Shown here piece by piece: positions 1 to 8,092 of a stretch of 41,218 bases of DNA. Both the position numbers and the translations under genes were made by a program. Numbering within the stretch: the first letter of the stretch is position 1; each line of letters begins with the position of its first letter. The stretch spans positions 1 through 41,218 of the forward strand of contig DGEI01000005.1 of assembly GCA_002385885.1 (NCBI GenBank), written 5' to 3'. This DNA is from Firmicutes bacterium UBA3930. Lineage in GTDB: Bacteria; Bacillota; Clostridia; Caldicoprobacterales; Caldicoprobacteraceae. The notes under the pieces were generated by a model that had not been told where the DNA came from, did not search any database, and saw only the letters and a program-made list of their open reading frames with translations.

Positions 1-35
1 ATTATATCCGGGTTGAAGAAAGGAGGTTGAATTAG
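1..35 (+). CDS. 3' end of an upstream gene, possibly the L27-processing protease Prp (partial)
   Basis: Only about ten codons are inside the window. One frame reads YIRVEERRLN and stops with TAG at 33-35, directly against the rpmA start. In Firmicutes the gene between rplU and rpmA usually encodes Prp, the cysteine protease that trims L27, and the L27 here has the matching cleavage motif. The assignment rests on context. Another frame ends with TGA at 28-30, so even the frame is uncertain. Confidence 0.35.
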   Translation, partial: YIRVEERRLN

Positions 36-341
36 ATGTTCAAGATTGATCTTCAGCTTTTTGCTTCAAAAAAGGGAGTAGGAAGTTCCCGTAATGGACG
101 TGATAGTGAGTCTAAGCGGCTTGGTATTAAAAGAGGAGACGGACAATTCGTACTGGCAGGTAATATATTGGTTCGGCAAAGGGGTACAAAGATTCACCCG
201 GGAACTAATGTAGGCCTGGGTAAGGATGATACCCTCTTTGCCAAAGTTGACGGGTTTGTAAAATTTGAAAGATTAGGGAAGGAAAAGAAGAGGGTAAGCG
301 TATACCCTGAGGAAATGCTGGCAGCTGCTGTACAGCAGTAA
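36..341 (+). CDS. rpmA: 50S ribosomal protein L27
   Basis: This 101-residue protein is ribosomal protein bL27, which reaches the peptidyl-transferase centre of the large subunit with its N-terminus. The body has the family pattern GVGSSRNGRDSESKRLG followed by a glycine-rich beta domain (RQRGTKIHPG, VGLGKDDTLFA). It begins with the Firmicute extension MFKIDLQLFA before SKKG; in this phylum Prp is known to cut that extension after the FA dipeptide. AAGGAGG lies at the right distance before the ATG. The gene follows the end of a probable prp gene without a gap and ends in a strong terminator, so it looks like the last gene of the rplU-prp-rpmA operon. Confidence 0.97.
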   Translation: MFKIDLQLFASKKGVGSSRNGRDSESKRLGIKRGDGQFVLAGNILVRQRGTKIHPGTNVGLGKDDTLFAKVDGFVKFERLGKEKKRVSVYPEEMLAAAVQQ

Positions 342-361
342 TACAGTGACATGTTGATTAT

Positions 362-389
362 AAAAGACCTGTTATTGACAGGTCTTTTT
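362..389 (+). terminator. Intrinsic terminator after rpmA
   Basis: An 11-bp perfect stem (AAAAGACCTGT with ACAGGTCTTTT) around a 5-nt loop is followed by a T-run, 20 bases after the rpmA stop codon. Confidence 0.9.
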
Positions 390-464
390 AACATTTTGGC
401 TGCCCCTTACATAATATGAAAAAGAGTATCTGATGAAATAAGAATAAAAGAGGGGGAAGCCAAA

Positions 465-941
465 ATGTTTAAAAACTATGGTATCAGAGCAATTGCAGAC
501 ATTAGGGGCGGCCCTTTGGCTCCCGATATCAGAGGGGTTGTTATATTTTCCGATGTACCGGGAGGTACTGAGGTTTATGTGGAGGTTGAGGGACTTCCAC
601 AGTATCAGCCTGCGCCGCCGGATGGACAGCCAATCGGGCCTCATGGTTTTCACATTCATGAGCTTGGGAATTGCCAGGCGGGAAATCCCGAGGATCCGTT
701 TAAAGGAGCAGGAGATCATTGGAATCCAACCCGGCAGCCCCATGGCAACCATGCCGGTGATTTTCCGGTTTTGTTTTCAAATAACGGGTATGCCAGGATG
801 ACCTTTTTTACAAACAAATTTAAAGTATGTGACGTAGTGGGTCACTCGGTTATCATACATGAAAGCCCCGATGATTACCGTTCCCAACCGGCAGGTAATG
901 CGGGCAGACGTCTGGCTTGCGGTATAATACAGTATTGTTAA
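465..941 (+). CDS. sodC: Cu/Zn superoxide dismutase family protein
   Basis: This 158-residue protein belongs to the copper/zinc superoxide dismutase family, which turns superoxide into oxygen and peroxide. All expected ligands can be placed. GFHIHELGNC gives copper ligands H63 and H65 and disulfide C70. GDHWNP gives bridging H85. PHGNHAGDFP gives zinc ligands H93, H96 and D99. HSVIIHE gives copper ligand H132. GNAGRRLACG gives the active-site arginine and partner C152. There is no signal peptide or lipobox, unlike most Gram-negative SodC. Some Firmicute homologues (YojM-like) are of doubtful activity, but here no ligand is missing. AGGGGGAAG precedes the ATG. It stands alone between the rpmA terminator and the obg promoter. 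Confidence 0.88.
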   Translation: MFKNYGIRAIADIRGGPLAPDIRGVVIFSDVPGGTEVYVEVEGLPQYQPAPPDGQPIGPHGFHIHELGNCQAGNPEDPFKGAGDHWNPTRQPHGNHAGDFPVLFSNNGYARMTFFTNKFKVCDVVGHSVIIHESPDDYRSQPAGNAGRRLACGIIQYC

Positions 942-1124
942 CGGAAAAACCGGCTGCAGCTGTTTATTGGGCAAACCGGGAAGAAGTTCTTTCTTTTAAG
1001 GATGGGGCCTGGCTGTAAAAAAATATATATCTTATTGTTTATATGAAAGGGACGGCAATCTGTCGAATTGCCATAAAATGTATTATTTATTTTATGGTGA
1101 ACCTGATAAATTTTCCGGTAATGC

Positions 1125-1152
1125 TTGAAAATCTTAGATTATTGCATATAAT
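1125..1152 (+). promoter_or_regulatory. Sigma-A-type promoter before obg
   Basis: TTGAAA at 1125-1130 and TATAAT at 1147-1152 are separated by 16 bases, about 30 bases before the obg start codon. Confidence 0.65.
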
Positions 1153-1181
1153 ATTGATATAATTCAGTTGCAGGTGATGTA

Positions 1182-2456
1182 ATGTTTGTAGATGTTGCAA
1201 AGATATACATAAAGGGTGGTGATGGAGGACAGGGTGCGGTTTCCTTTCGTCGCGAAAAGTATATTCCTCGCGGGGGTCCGGACGGTGGAGACGGAGGAGA
1301 TGGCGGCAATGTAGTTTTTGTTGTGGATCCGGGGATGCATACTCTTATGGATTTCCGTTATAAAACTCGCTATAAGGCCGAGTCGGGGTTCAACGGCGGG
1401 AGCAACAATAAAAAAGGCAGGAACGGTAAAGAACTGCATATCAGGGTTCCCCCCGGCACCGTAATTAAGGATGCAGAGACAGGAAGAATTCTGGCAGATA
1501 TGAGGCACCATAGCCTGACAAAAATTTTAGCCCGGGGCGGGCGCGGCGGTAAAGGAAATGCCCGTTTTGCAACCTCCACACGCCAGGCACCCAGGTTTTC
1601 TCAACCGGGAGAAAAAGGAGAAGAACGCTGGGTTGTTTTGGAGCTTAAATCTATTGCTGATGTTGGGTTGATCGGGTTTCCTAACGTGGGTAAATCCACC
1701 ATATTATCCGTTCTCACTTCTGCACGCCCTAAAATAGCTAACTATCATTTTACTACATTGACTCCCAATCTGGGCGTTGTCGAGATTGACAGGGAACATT
1801 CATTCATACTGGCTGACATACCCGGATTGATAGAAGGGGCACACAAGGGCTCAGGGCTGGGGCATGATTTCCTCCGGCATATCGAGCGGACCCGTATGTT
1901 TGTTCATGTGGTGGATGTATCGGGTATGGAGGGACGGGATCCTATAGAGGACTATAATGTCATAAACAAGGAATTAGAAGCATACAGTTCAAAATTGATG
2001 CAGCGTCCGCAGGTAGTGGCTGCAAACAAATGCGATATACCGGGATGGGAGCAAAATTTTGAGAAGCTGAAGGAATACCTGGAACCGAGAGGAATAAAGG
2101 TGTTTCCGATTTCGGCTGTACAAAAGCAGGGTTTTAAGGAACTGCTTTGGGAGATTGAAAATATGCTGAAGGAACTTCCTGCAGATGAATCCTTTGAGGA
2201 TGACGAAGAAGATATTTACAGCAGCGCTTTATATGAACAGCCCTTTGAGATTACACTTGATGGTGATGTTTATGTTGTATCGGGGCCTGTTGTTGATAGA
2301 TTATTGGATAGTGTTAATCTGAATGACAATGAATCCTTGCAGTATTTTCAGAGGATGTTGAGAAGGAGAGGGATCATTGATGCATTGAGGGAAAAAGGGA
2401 TCAAAGACGGAGATACTGTACGTATAAGGGATGTCGAGTTCGATTATATTGACTGA
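1182..2456 (+). CDS. obgE: GTPase Obg (CgtA)
   Basis: This 424-residue Obg GTPase works in 50S assembly and stress signalling. The glycine-rich Obg fold fills residues 1 to about 158 (repeated GGDGG and GRGGKGN motifs). The G domain follows with G1 GFPNVGKST, G3 DIPGLIEGAHKGSG, G4 NKCD and G5 ISA. A C-terminal OCT domain ends the protein. Length and domain order are standard. The start is an ATG preceded by CAGGTGATG, a weak ribosome binding site, with a good promoter just upstream. It is followed closely by a small Cys-rich gene that probably shares its transcript. Confidence 0.97.
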   Translation: MFVDVAKIYIKGGDGGQGAVSFRREKYIPRGGPDGGDGGDGGNVVFVVDPGMHTLMDFRYKTRYKAESGFNGGSNNKKGRNGKELHIRVPPGTVIKDAETGRILADMRHHSLTKILARGGRGGKGNARFATSTRQAPRFSQPGEKGEERWVVLELKSIADVGLIGFPNVGKSTILSVLTSARPKIANYHFTTLTPNLGVVEIDREHSFILADIPGLIEGAHKGSGLGHDFLRHIERTRMFVHVVDVSGMEGRDPIEDYNVINKELEAYSSKLMQRPQVVAANKCDIPGWEQNFEKLKEYLEPRGIKVFPISAVQKQGFKELLWEIENMLKELPADESFEDDEEDIYSSALYEQPFEITLDGDVYVVSGPVVDRLLDSVNLNDNESLQYFQRMLRRRGIIDALREKGIKDGDTVRIRDVEFDYID

Positions 2457-2506
2457 AAAGTTTGAGTTTGCATCGGGAAGAACATTAACATTATTAGTGG
2501 GGGGTC

Positions 2507-2710
2507 GTGAGAGCGGCTATGGAGTGCATTGAATGCCAAAATTGTAAGATGGGTCACTCCATGTACTACTGCGCTGCGCGGGATGAGTTTGTTATTGATA
2601 GTTCCAGGATGGCAGTTGTACAAAAGACAAGAAGCGGCTGGAAAAAGGGTGACCCAAAGTATGAGCTGCACAGAAGAAAAAACCGCAAAGAACCGGATAA
2701 CGAGTATTAG
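2507..2710 (+). CDS. Small protein with CxxCxxC motif, function unknown
   Basis: I do not recognise a family for this 67-residue (or 63-residue) protein. The N-terminal part contains C-I-E-C-Q-N-C and a further Cys within MYYCAARDEF, which could bind zinc or a metal cluster. The C-terminal half is strongly basic (KTRSGWKKGDPKY, HRRKNRKE). The start may be the GTG at 2507 or the ATG at 2519, which would put the Cys motif near the N-terminus; neither has an ideal ribosome binding site. It lies 50 bases after obg and ahead of a strong terminator, so it is probably co-transcribed with obg. The orderly codon use and clean position between obg and the terminator argue that it is real. Confidence 0.6.
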   Translation: MRAAMECIECQNCKMGHSMYYCAARDEFVIDSSRMAVVQKTRSGWKKGDPKYELHRRKNRKEPDNEY

Positions 2711-2714
2711 AAGG

Positions 2715-2749
2715 AAAGGGTATGCCGAAACTGTGGCATACCCTTTTAT
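2715..2749 (+). terminator. Intrinsic terminator closing the obg unit
   Basis: A 12-bp perfect stem (AAAGGGTATGCC with GGCATACCCTTT), 8-nt loop, then TTTTATT. The A-rich left side lets it also work for the convergent gene on the minus strand. Confidence 0.85.
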
Positions 2750-3684
2750 TGCAATATGTGATTTTTGATATCATATTCTTTCGGATCGTGCTTTTCTGAC
2801 GGGGAGGCTATATAAACCAAAATTCCCAGGAGGATGAAAAAAAGGGCAATCAAAAAAAAGTATATGAAATAGGAAGGGAATACAAAAGCCGTTCCAAGAT
2901 ACAGGAAGCCGTATATTATATAGGTTTTTGCATTCTTTTGTTTGATAAGTAATTGTTTCAGGCTTTGTTTTCCCTGTAGTTTATAATCTTTAATCTTATC
3001 GGTTAAGTATTTATCAACGGCTTGTTTGTCATCAAAAATACCTGCTGTATCCATTATATCAACCAGGATGTTTCCATTTATTAAACGAATTGTGACGCCG
3101 GGCGTGTCCCGGGCTGCCTGGCGGCATGCGTCATCAAAATCCGAAGTTGTGAAGAAATACCCGTTTTTGTATCCGTAACGCAGCATTAATCTTGAAAGTT
3201 TAAACACCTCATGAGCAGGGACGAAACTGGTGTATGGGACATGGTAAAAACCGATCATAACCTTTTCATTTTTACAGGCTGCCGTAATGTGTTTATTTTC
3301 AACTTTGATATCTTCAATGCCGATGCGAAGCAGAGCTTTTGCCAGGGTCCATTTGAACTGTTTATGATTAAGCTTAAACAGATTTTTTATCCTGTACTCG
3401 TATGCGGCCTTTTTCCATTTTTCCTGATACTTTTTCTTTAATTGTCTCTGCCTTTGCCTGAAGTATACATAGCCGGAAAGGGCTGATAAAGAAGCAGCAA
3501 GCAATACGGAAATAACAGGTATTTTTGTTTTATATACAAACCATAGATATGATATGGTAAATACCGTCATGAACAGCAATACGGCATCGAGCAGCCAGCC
3601 TATAACCGATTGGTGCCTGTTGTTTTCATCCAGGCAGCAATTCCATTCTGTGATTTTATCAGGTACTTGTTTCAAGAATGTCAT
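2746..3684 (-). CDS. Membrane protein with restriction-endonuclease-like (Mrr-like) domain
   Basis: This 312-residue protein has two hydrophobic helices near the N-terminus (around GWLLDAVLLFMTVFTISYLW and the following VISVLLAASLSALSGY), a soluble central domain and two more helices at the C-terminus (IIYGFLYLGTAFVF; YFIYFFLIALFFILLGILVY). The middle part, with GYFFTTSDFDDACRQAA and then INGNILVDIM, resembles the end of the Mrr/PD-(D/E)xK fold. The strand that should hold the catalytic E/Q-x-K reads VMIGFYHV, so nuclease activity is doubtful. I chose the ATG at 3684 because CTGGGGGGTT stands six bases ahead of it; the ATG eleven codons upstream lacks such a site. The in vivo role is unknown. 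Confidence 0.6.
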   Translation of the reverse strand: MTFLKQVPDKITEWNCCLDENNRHQSVIGWLLDAVLLFMTVFTISYLWFVYKTKIPVISVLLAASLSALSGYVYFRQRQRQLKKKYQEKWKKAAYEYRIKNLFKLNHKQFKWTLAKALLRIGIEDIKVENKHITAACKNEKVMIGFYHVPYTSFVPAHEVFKLSRLMLRYGYKNGYFFTTSDFDDACRQAARDTPGVTIRLINGNILVDIMDTAGIFDDKQAVDKYLTDKIKDYKLQGKQSLKQLLIKQKNAKTYIIYGFLYLGTAFVFPSYFIYFFLIALFFILLGILVYIASPSEKHDPKEYDIKNHILQ

Positions 3685-3782
3685 GATATCAACCCCCCAG
3701 TATATTATTTTCTCCATTGCGGTATTTATTATACATTTATGGGCACTAATTCTTATTTCTACTTTATCGGGGATTTATGATA

Positions 3783-3791
3783 TGCTATAAT
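3783..3791 (+). promoter_or_regulatory. Extended -10 promoter before nadD
   Basis: TGCTATAAT is a perfect extended -10 element (TGnTATAAT). The matching -35 position (TTTATC) is poor, as is usual for extended -10 promoters. Confidence 0.5.
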
Positions 3792-3811
3792 TATACCGAT
3801 TTGATGAAAGG

Positions 3812-4480
3812 ATGGGGAATGAAGGAATGAACAGCGAAAATGTCCGGTTAAACAGGCTTGGTATAGCAGGTGGAACTTTTGATCCTATACATATTGGGCA
3901 CCTTATTATTGCCGAGATAGCAAGGCAGGAATTCCACCTGGATAAAGTTGTATTTATTCCTACCGGCACACCTCCCCATAAATTAAACTATAATGTTACA
4001 CCGTCACACCACAGGTACGAGATGACAAAAGCTGCTATAACAGGCAATCCATATTTTGAAGTCAGTGCCATGGAAGTGGAGCGAAAAGGGCTGACCTATT
4101 CAATTGATACCCTGAAAGAGCTGAAGAGCATATATTCCGATAAAACCGAGTTTTTCTTTATAATAGGCGGTGATACCCTTTTTGAAGTGAAAGGCTGGAA
4201 AGAGGCTTCCAGGGTGGTTAAGGAATGCAGTTTGCTGGTTTACCATCGCCCCGGCTGGGACAGAAGGCGTGAAGAAGCCGAGGCGGATTTATTGCAGCGG
4301 GATATGGGCGCTTCTGTCTACTTTATACAAGGCCCTGTGCTTGATATCTCATCCACCGATATCAGACAGCGGGTAATGAAGGACAAGACCATACATTACC
4401 TGGTGCCGCCCAGTGTGGAAGAATATATATACAGCAAGCGGTTGTACCAAAAAGGCAGTAAGGAGGCGAAAAAGGGTTAA
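3812..4480 (+). CDS. nadD: Nicotinate-nucleotide adenylyltransferase
   Basis: NadD transfers AMP from ATP to nicotinate mononucleotide in NAD biosynthesis. The nucleotidyltransferase signature GGTFDPIHIGHL sits near the N-terminus, FIPTGTPPHK follows, and the C-terminal ISSTDIR motif is intact. About 220 residues is typical. The first ATG (3812) lies directly against AAAGG; the ATG at 3827 is an alternative, and neither has ideal spacing. Its TAA overlaps the start of yqeK (TAATG), which indicates translational coupling. The order nadD-yqeK-rsfS after obg is common in Firmicutes. Confidence 0.95.
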   Translation: MGNEGMNSENVRLNRLGIAGGTFDPIHIGHLIIAEIARQEFHLDKVVFIPTGTPPHKLNYNVTPSHHRYEMTKAAITGNPYFEVSAMEVERKGLTYSIDTLKELKSIYSDKTEFFFIIGGDTLFEVKGWKEASRVVKECSLLVYHRPGWDRRREEAEADLLQRDMGASVYFIQGPVLDISSTDIRQRVMKDKTIHYLVPPSVEEYIYSKRLYQKGSKEAKKG

Positions 4481-5097
4481 TGCAGGAACAGGAGATATGT
4501 GATTGGCTGAAGGCTTATTTGGATGAGAAGAGGTATATTCATACCCTGGGTGTCAGGGATAGTGCTGTCATGCTGGCAGACCGCTATGGGGCTGATGTGG
4601 ATAAAGCAAGGCTTGCAGGTTTGCTGCACGATTGTGCCAAAAGCCTGTCAAAGGATAATATGGTATGCAAGATAAGGGAAGCCGGGTATGCGCTGGAACA
4701 CGAGATTTTTCAGAGCGAAGCGCTGATGCACGGCATTGCCGGCGCTGTTATAGCCAGACAGGTGTTCGGTATTGAAGATCCTGAAATATTGAGCGCTGTC
4801 GAATGCCATACTACCGGTAAAAGAGGCATGAGCCTTCTGGATAAAATCATATATCTGGCGGATCTTATAGAACCCAACAGGAATTATCCCGGGGTTGATG
4901 AGCTGAGAGATGCAGCCGTGGAGGATTTGGATAAGGCTGTGTTAATGGGATTAAAATTCGGGATTGAGCATGTATTGGTTACCAATCGCTATCTTCATCC
5001 AAGAACCATTGAGGCATGGAATGACATGCTAAAAGCCGAAAAAAACGTTGGTACAGGCAATTTATGCTGTTGTGATAAGTTGACAAATGATATATAA
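4480..5097 (+). CDS. yqeK: HD-domain phosphohydrolase YqeK (Ap4A hydrolase family)
   Basis: This 205-residue HD-domain protein matches YqeK, described in Firmicutes as a symmetrical diadenosine tetraphosphate hydrolase. Metal-binding residues include H21 in HTLGV, H50-D51 in LLHDCAK, a later His in MHGIAGA, and the Asp in IIYLADLIEPNR. Its start codon overlaps the nadD stop codon by one base. A promoter for the following gene lies inside its last codons. Confidence 0.92.
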   Translation: MQEQEICDWLKAYLDEKRYIHTLGVRDSAVMLADRYGADVDKARLAGLLHDCAKSLSKDNMVCKIREAGYALEHEIFQSEALMHGIAGAVIARQVFGIEDPEILSAVECHTTGKRGMSLLDKIIYLADLIEPNRNYPGVDELRDAAVEDLDKAVLMGLKFGIEHVLVTNRYLHPRTIEAWNDMLKAEKNVGTGNLCCCDKLTNDI

Positions 5098-5107
5098 TGA
5101 ATATAAT
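5080..5107 (+). promoter_or_regulatory. Sigma-A-type promoter for rsfS
   Basis: A consensus TTGACA (5080-5085) and a consensus TATAAT (5102-5107) are 16 bases apart. The promoter starts inside the end of yqeK. Transcription would begin near 5114, after any ATG near 5087, which supports the TTG start of rsfS at 5141. Confidence 0.75.
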
Positions 5108-5140
5108 AATGTAAAAGAAAATTGGTATGGGGGGAAGATA

Positions 5141-5491
5141 TTGCCCGAAGAATCAAGGAAACTGGCTTTACGGATAGCAAATGTTCTGGAATCGAAAAAA
5201 GCTATAGATGTAATGGTGCTTGATATAAGCCATTTGACCATTATAGCTGACTGTTTTGTTTTGGCAAGCGGGAATTCTGAGAGACAGGTTAAATCCCTGT
5301 GCGATGAGCTGGAAGAGGCAATGGAGCAGCAAGGTATTAAAGCCCATCGCAGAGAGGGGTACAGGTTTGGGCGGTGGATCGTTCTGGATTACAATGATGT
5401 AGTGGTCCATATATTACACCGCGATGAAAGGGCATTCTATAATCTGGAAAAATTATGGGCCGACAGTTTGCCCCTATCGGTTCGCAGCTAG
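5141..5491 (+). CDS. rsfS: Ribosomal silencing factor RsfS
   Basis: RsfS (RsfA/YbeB/DUF143) binds L14 on the 50S subunit and blocks subunit joining when nutrients are low. The family pattern is clear: KKAIDVMVLDIS, TIIADCFVLASGNSERQ, GYRFGRWIVLDYNDVVVHI and REGY. I chose the TTG at 5141 (116 residues) because GGGGGGAAG lies just before it, family members begin near this point, and the consensus promoter upstream would overlap a longer frame starting at 5087. It follows yqeK and is separated from leuS by a terminator. Confidence 0.93.
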   Translation: MPEESRKLALRIANVLESKKAIDVMVLDISHLTIIADCFVLASGNSERQVKSLCDELEEAMEQQGIKAHRREGYRFGRWIVLDYNDVVVHILHRDERAFYNLEKLWADSLPLSVRS

Positions 5492-5496
5492 AGTTA

Positions 5497-5527
5497 AGCT
5501 CTTATCCCTAGGGGATGAGAGCTTTTT
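5497..5527 (+). terminator. Intrinsic terminator between rsfS and leuS
   Basis: A 12-bp stem with one G.U pair (AGCTCTTATCCC with GGGATGAGAGCT) and a very short loop is followed by TTTTTAATT. It sits only 6 bases after the rsfS stop codon and 24 bases before leuS. Confidence 0.75.
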
Positions 5528-5550
5528 AATTAATGTGGAGGGAATATTGT

Positions 5551-8034
5551 ATGGAATACAGATTTAGTGAGATTGAGAGCAAGTGGCAGCAAAAATGGGA
5601 AAAGGATAATGCATTCCGCAGGTTGGAAGATCCCGGTAAGAAGAAGTACTACATGCTGGAGATGTTCCCCTATCCATCAGGTAAACTGCATATGGGTCAT
5701 GTTCGTAATTATTCCATCGGCGATGTCATAACCCGGTATAAGACTATGCAGGGTTATAATGTTTTACATCCCATGGGATGGGATGCATTCGGCCTGCCGG
5801 CCGAGAACGCAGCAATAGGGCATGGGGTTCATCCCAGGGCCTGGACCTGGGATAATATAAACAACATGCGGCAGCAGCTGAAAGGGCTGGGATTAAGCTA
5901 TGATTGGGAGCGTGAGGTGGCTACCTGCCATCCCGGCTATTATAAATGGACCCAGTGGATGTTTCTCCAATTCTTCAAAAAAGGACTGGCCTATAAAAAG
6001 AAAGCTTATGTTAACTGGTGCCCATCATGCAATACTGTGCTTGCAAATGAGCAGGTAGTCAACAGTCAATGTGAAAGATGCGGTACTTCGGTTGGTAAAA
6101 AAGACCTTGAACAGTGGTTTTTCAGGATTACAAGTTATGCCGAACGGCTGCTCAAGGATATTGAAAAACTGAAGGGTTGGCCTGAAAAGGTTAAGATAAT
6201 GCAGAAGAACTGGATCGGCCGCAGCGAAGGCGCCATGGTGAATTTTAAAATAGAGGATTCGGATGAGAGCATAACCGTATTTACCACGCGGCCGGATACC
6301 ATATACGGTGTCACATATATGGTGCTGGCGCCTGAACACCCGTTAGTGCTTAAGCTGGTTAAGGATACTGAATATGAAAGCCGGGCTTTAGAGTTCATTG
6401 ATAAGGTACAGCACATGAACGAAATTACCCGGACGTCTGAGGAGACCGAAAAGGAAGGTTTGTTTATAGGCAGATATGCTGTAAATCCCATGAACGGGGA
6501 GAGAGTTCCCTTATTTATAGCCAACTATGTACTGCTCGAATATGGAACGGGAGCTGTAATGGGTGTGCCGGCGCATGACCAGAGGGATTTTGAATTTGCT
6601 GTTAAATACAGCCTGCCCATTATTCCCGTTATAAAACCCCAGGATGATGATATCGATGTGCTCAATCTCAAAAGTGCCTTTGAAGCCGAGGGGACAATGA
6701 TCAACTCGGGGCCTTTTAACGGTTTGTCCAATATTGAAGGAACCCAACAAATTGTTAAATACATGGAAGGGAATGGAATAGGCAGGAAACATGTCAACTA
6801 CAGACTGAGGGATTGGCTTATTTCCCGTCAGCGCTATTGGGGTGCGCCTATCCCGGTTGTGTATTGCGAAAAATGCGGGATTGCGGCGGTACCAGAAGAG
6901 CAGCTGCCGGTAATTCTGCCCACTGATACGGCCTTCACCGGTAAGAGCAAATCAGTACTGGCTGAAAACCCATCCTTTGTTCAGACAACCTGTCCACAAT
7001 GCGGTGGGCCGGCCAGAAGAGAGACCGATACCATGGATACGTTTGTATGCTCATCATTCTACTTCCTGAGGTATACTGATCCCAGGAATGAGAAATGGCC
7101 CTTCAGCCGGGAAAAGGCAGAGTATTGGATGCCGGTGGATCAGTATGTGGGCGGCGTGGAGCATGCCATACTCCATCTTTTGTATGCCAGGTTCTTTACA
7201 AAGGTTCTGTATGACCTCGGATTGTCCCCGGTAGATGAACCGTTTACAAACCTGTTAACCCAGGGAATGGTCTTAAAAGACGGTGCAAAGATGTCAAAAT
7301 CCAAAGGGAATGTAGTAAGCCCTGAAGAGATAGTCGGAAAATACGGTGCCGATACCGCAAGGCTTTTCATTCTTTTTGCCTCACCACCGGAAAGGGATTT
7401 GGAATGGAGCGATCAAGGAGTTGAAGGGTGCTACCGTTTTCTCAACAGGGTATGGCGGATTGTGAACGATTTTAAGGACACCTGTGCGAACTGCGGCAGT
7501 GATTATGATAACACATCCCTGTCTGAACAGGATAAACAGCTGCGTTTTGTTGTTCATAATACAATAAAGAGGGTAACCTCGGATATAGAGGAAAGGTTTA
7601 ACTTTAATACAGCTATCAGCGCTATTATGGAGCTGGTAAACGCCCTCTATCAGTATAAGGAAAAGGTGGACTCAGCACAGCAGAATAAAGCGGTTGTTGG
7701 TGAAGCCATATCAAATTTACTGCTGCTGCTTGCGCCTTTTGCACCTCACATTACTGAGGAATTGTGGGATTTGACGGCTCATGAAGGCAGTATTCATGAG
7801 CAGCCGTGGCCTGTATATGATTCCCAGGCTTTGGTGCAGGATCAGGTGGAAATTGTTGTTCAGGTCAACGGCAGGATAAGGGATAAGATCATGGTTGCTG
7901 CCGATGCTTCACAGCAGGAAATTGAGGATATGGTTTTAAGCCTTCCCAGGATCCAGGGTCATATAGGAGACAAAAAGGTAGCAAAGGTGATAGTTGTTCC
8001 GAAGAGACTGGTGAATATTGTTGTTAAGGGATAG
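5551..8034 (+). CDS. leuS: Leucyl-tRNA synthetase
   Basis: LeuRS attaches leucine to tRNA-Leu. The class I signatures are present: HMGH in GKLHMGHVRNY near residue 50 and KMSKS in AKMSKSKGNVVSP. A large editing domain (TTRPDTIYGVTYMVLAPEH, GTGAVMGVPAHDQRD) interrupts the catalytic core. CPSC and CERC pairs before it probably bind zinc. Length is 827 residues, normal for the family. I chose the ATG at 5551 because GGAGGGAA lies six bases ahead; an ATG at 5533 would lie upstream of this site. A terminator separates it from rsfS, and no T-box leader fits in the short gap. Confidence 0.98.
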   Translation: MEYRFSEIESKWQQKWEKDNAFRRLEDPGKKKYYMLEMFPYPSGKLHMGHVRNYSIGDVITRYKTMQGYNVLHPMGWDAFGLPAENAAIGHGVHPRAWTWDNINNMRQQLKGLGLSYDWEREVATCHPGYYKWTQWMFLQFFKKGLAYKKKAYVNWCPSCNTVLANEQVVNSQCERCGTSVGKKDLEQWFFRITSYAERLLKDIEKLKGWPEKVKIMQKNWIGRSEGAMVNFKIEDSDESITVFTTRPDTIYGVTYMVLAPEHPLVLKLVKDTEYESRALEFIDKVQHMNEITRTSEETEKEGLFIGRYAVNPMNGERVPLFIANYVLLEYGTGAVMGVPAHDQRDFEFAVKYSLPIIPVIKPQDDDIDVLNLKSAFEAEGTMINSGPFNGLSNIEGTQQIVKYMEGNGIGRKHVNYRLRDWLISRQRYWGAPIPVVYCEKCGIAAVPEEQLPVILPTDTAFTGKSKSVLAENPSFVQTTCPQCGGPARRETDTMDTFVCSSFYFLRYTDPRNEKWPFSREKAEYWMPVDQYVGGVEHAILHLLYARFFTKVLYDLGLSPVDEPFTNLLTQGMVLKDGAKMSKSKGNVVSPEEIVGKYGADTARLFILFASPPERDLEWSDQGVEGCYRFLNRVWRIVNDFKDTCANCGSDYDNTSLSEQDKQLRFVVHNTIKRVTSDIEERFNFNTAISAIMELVNALYQYKEKVDSAQQNKAVVGEAISNLLLLLAPFAPHITEELWDLTAHEGSIHEQPWPVYDSQALVQDQVEIVVQVNGRIRDKIMVAADASQQEIEDMVLSLPRIQGHIGDKKVAKVIVVPKRLVNIVVKG

Positions 8035-8092
8035 GTTAAACGAAGTATATTTGCTGTAATAGTAGAGCAAAACTTAAATTAACTTTATAAAT

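Noticed and set aside
1071..1097. AT-rich 9-bp hairpin before the obg promoter
   Set aside because: The stem is perfect but made almost only of A-T pairs and is not followed by a T-run, so no function is claimed.
5492..5550. T-box leader before leuS
   Set aside because: The gap holds only a simple terminator; there is no specifier loop or T-box sequence and not enough room.
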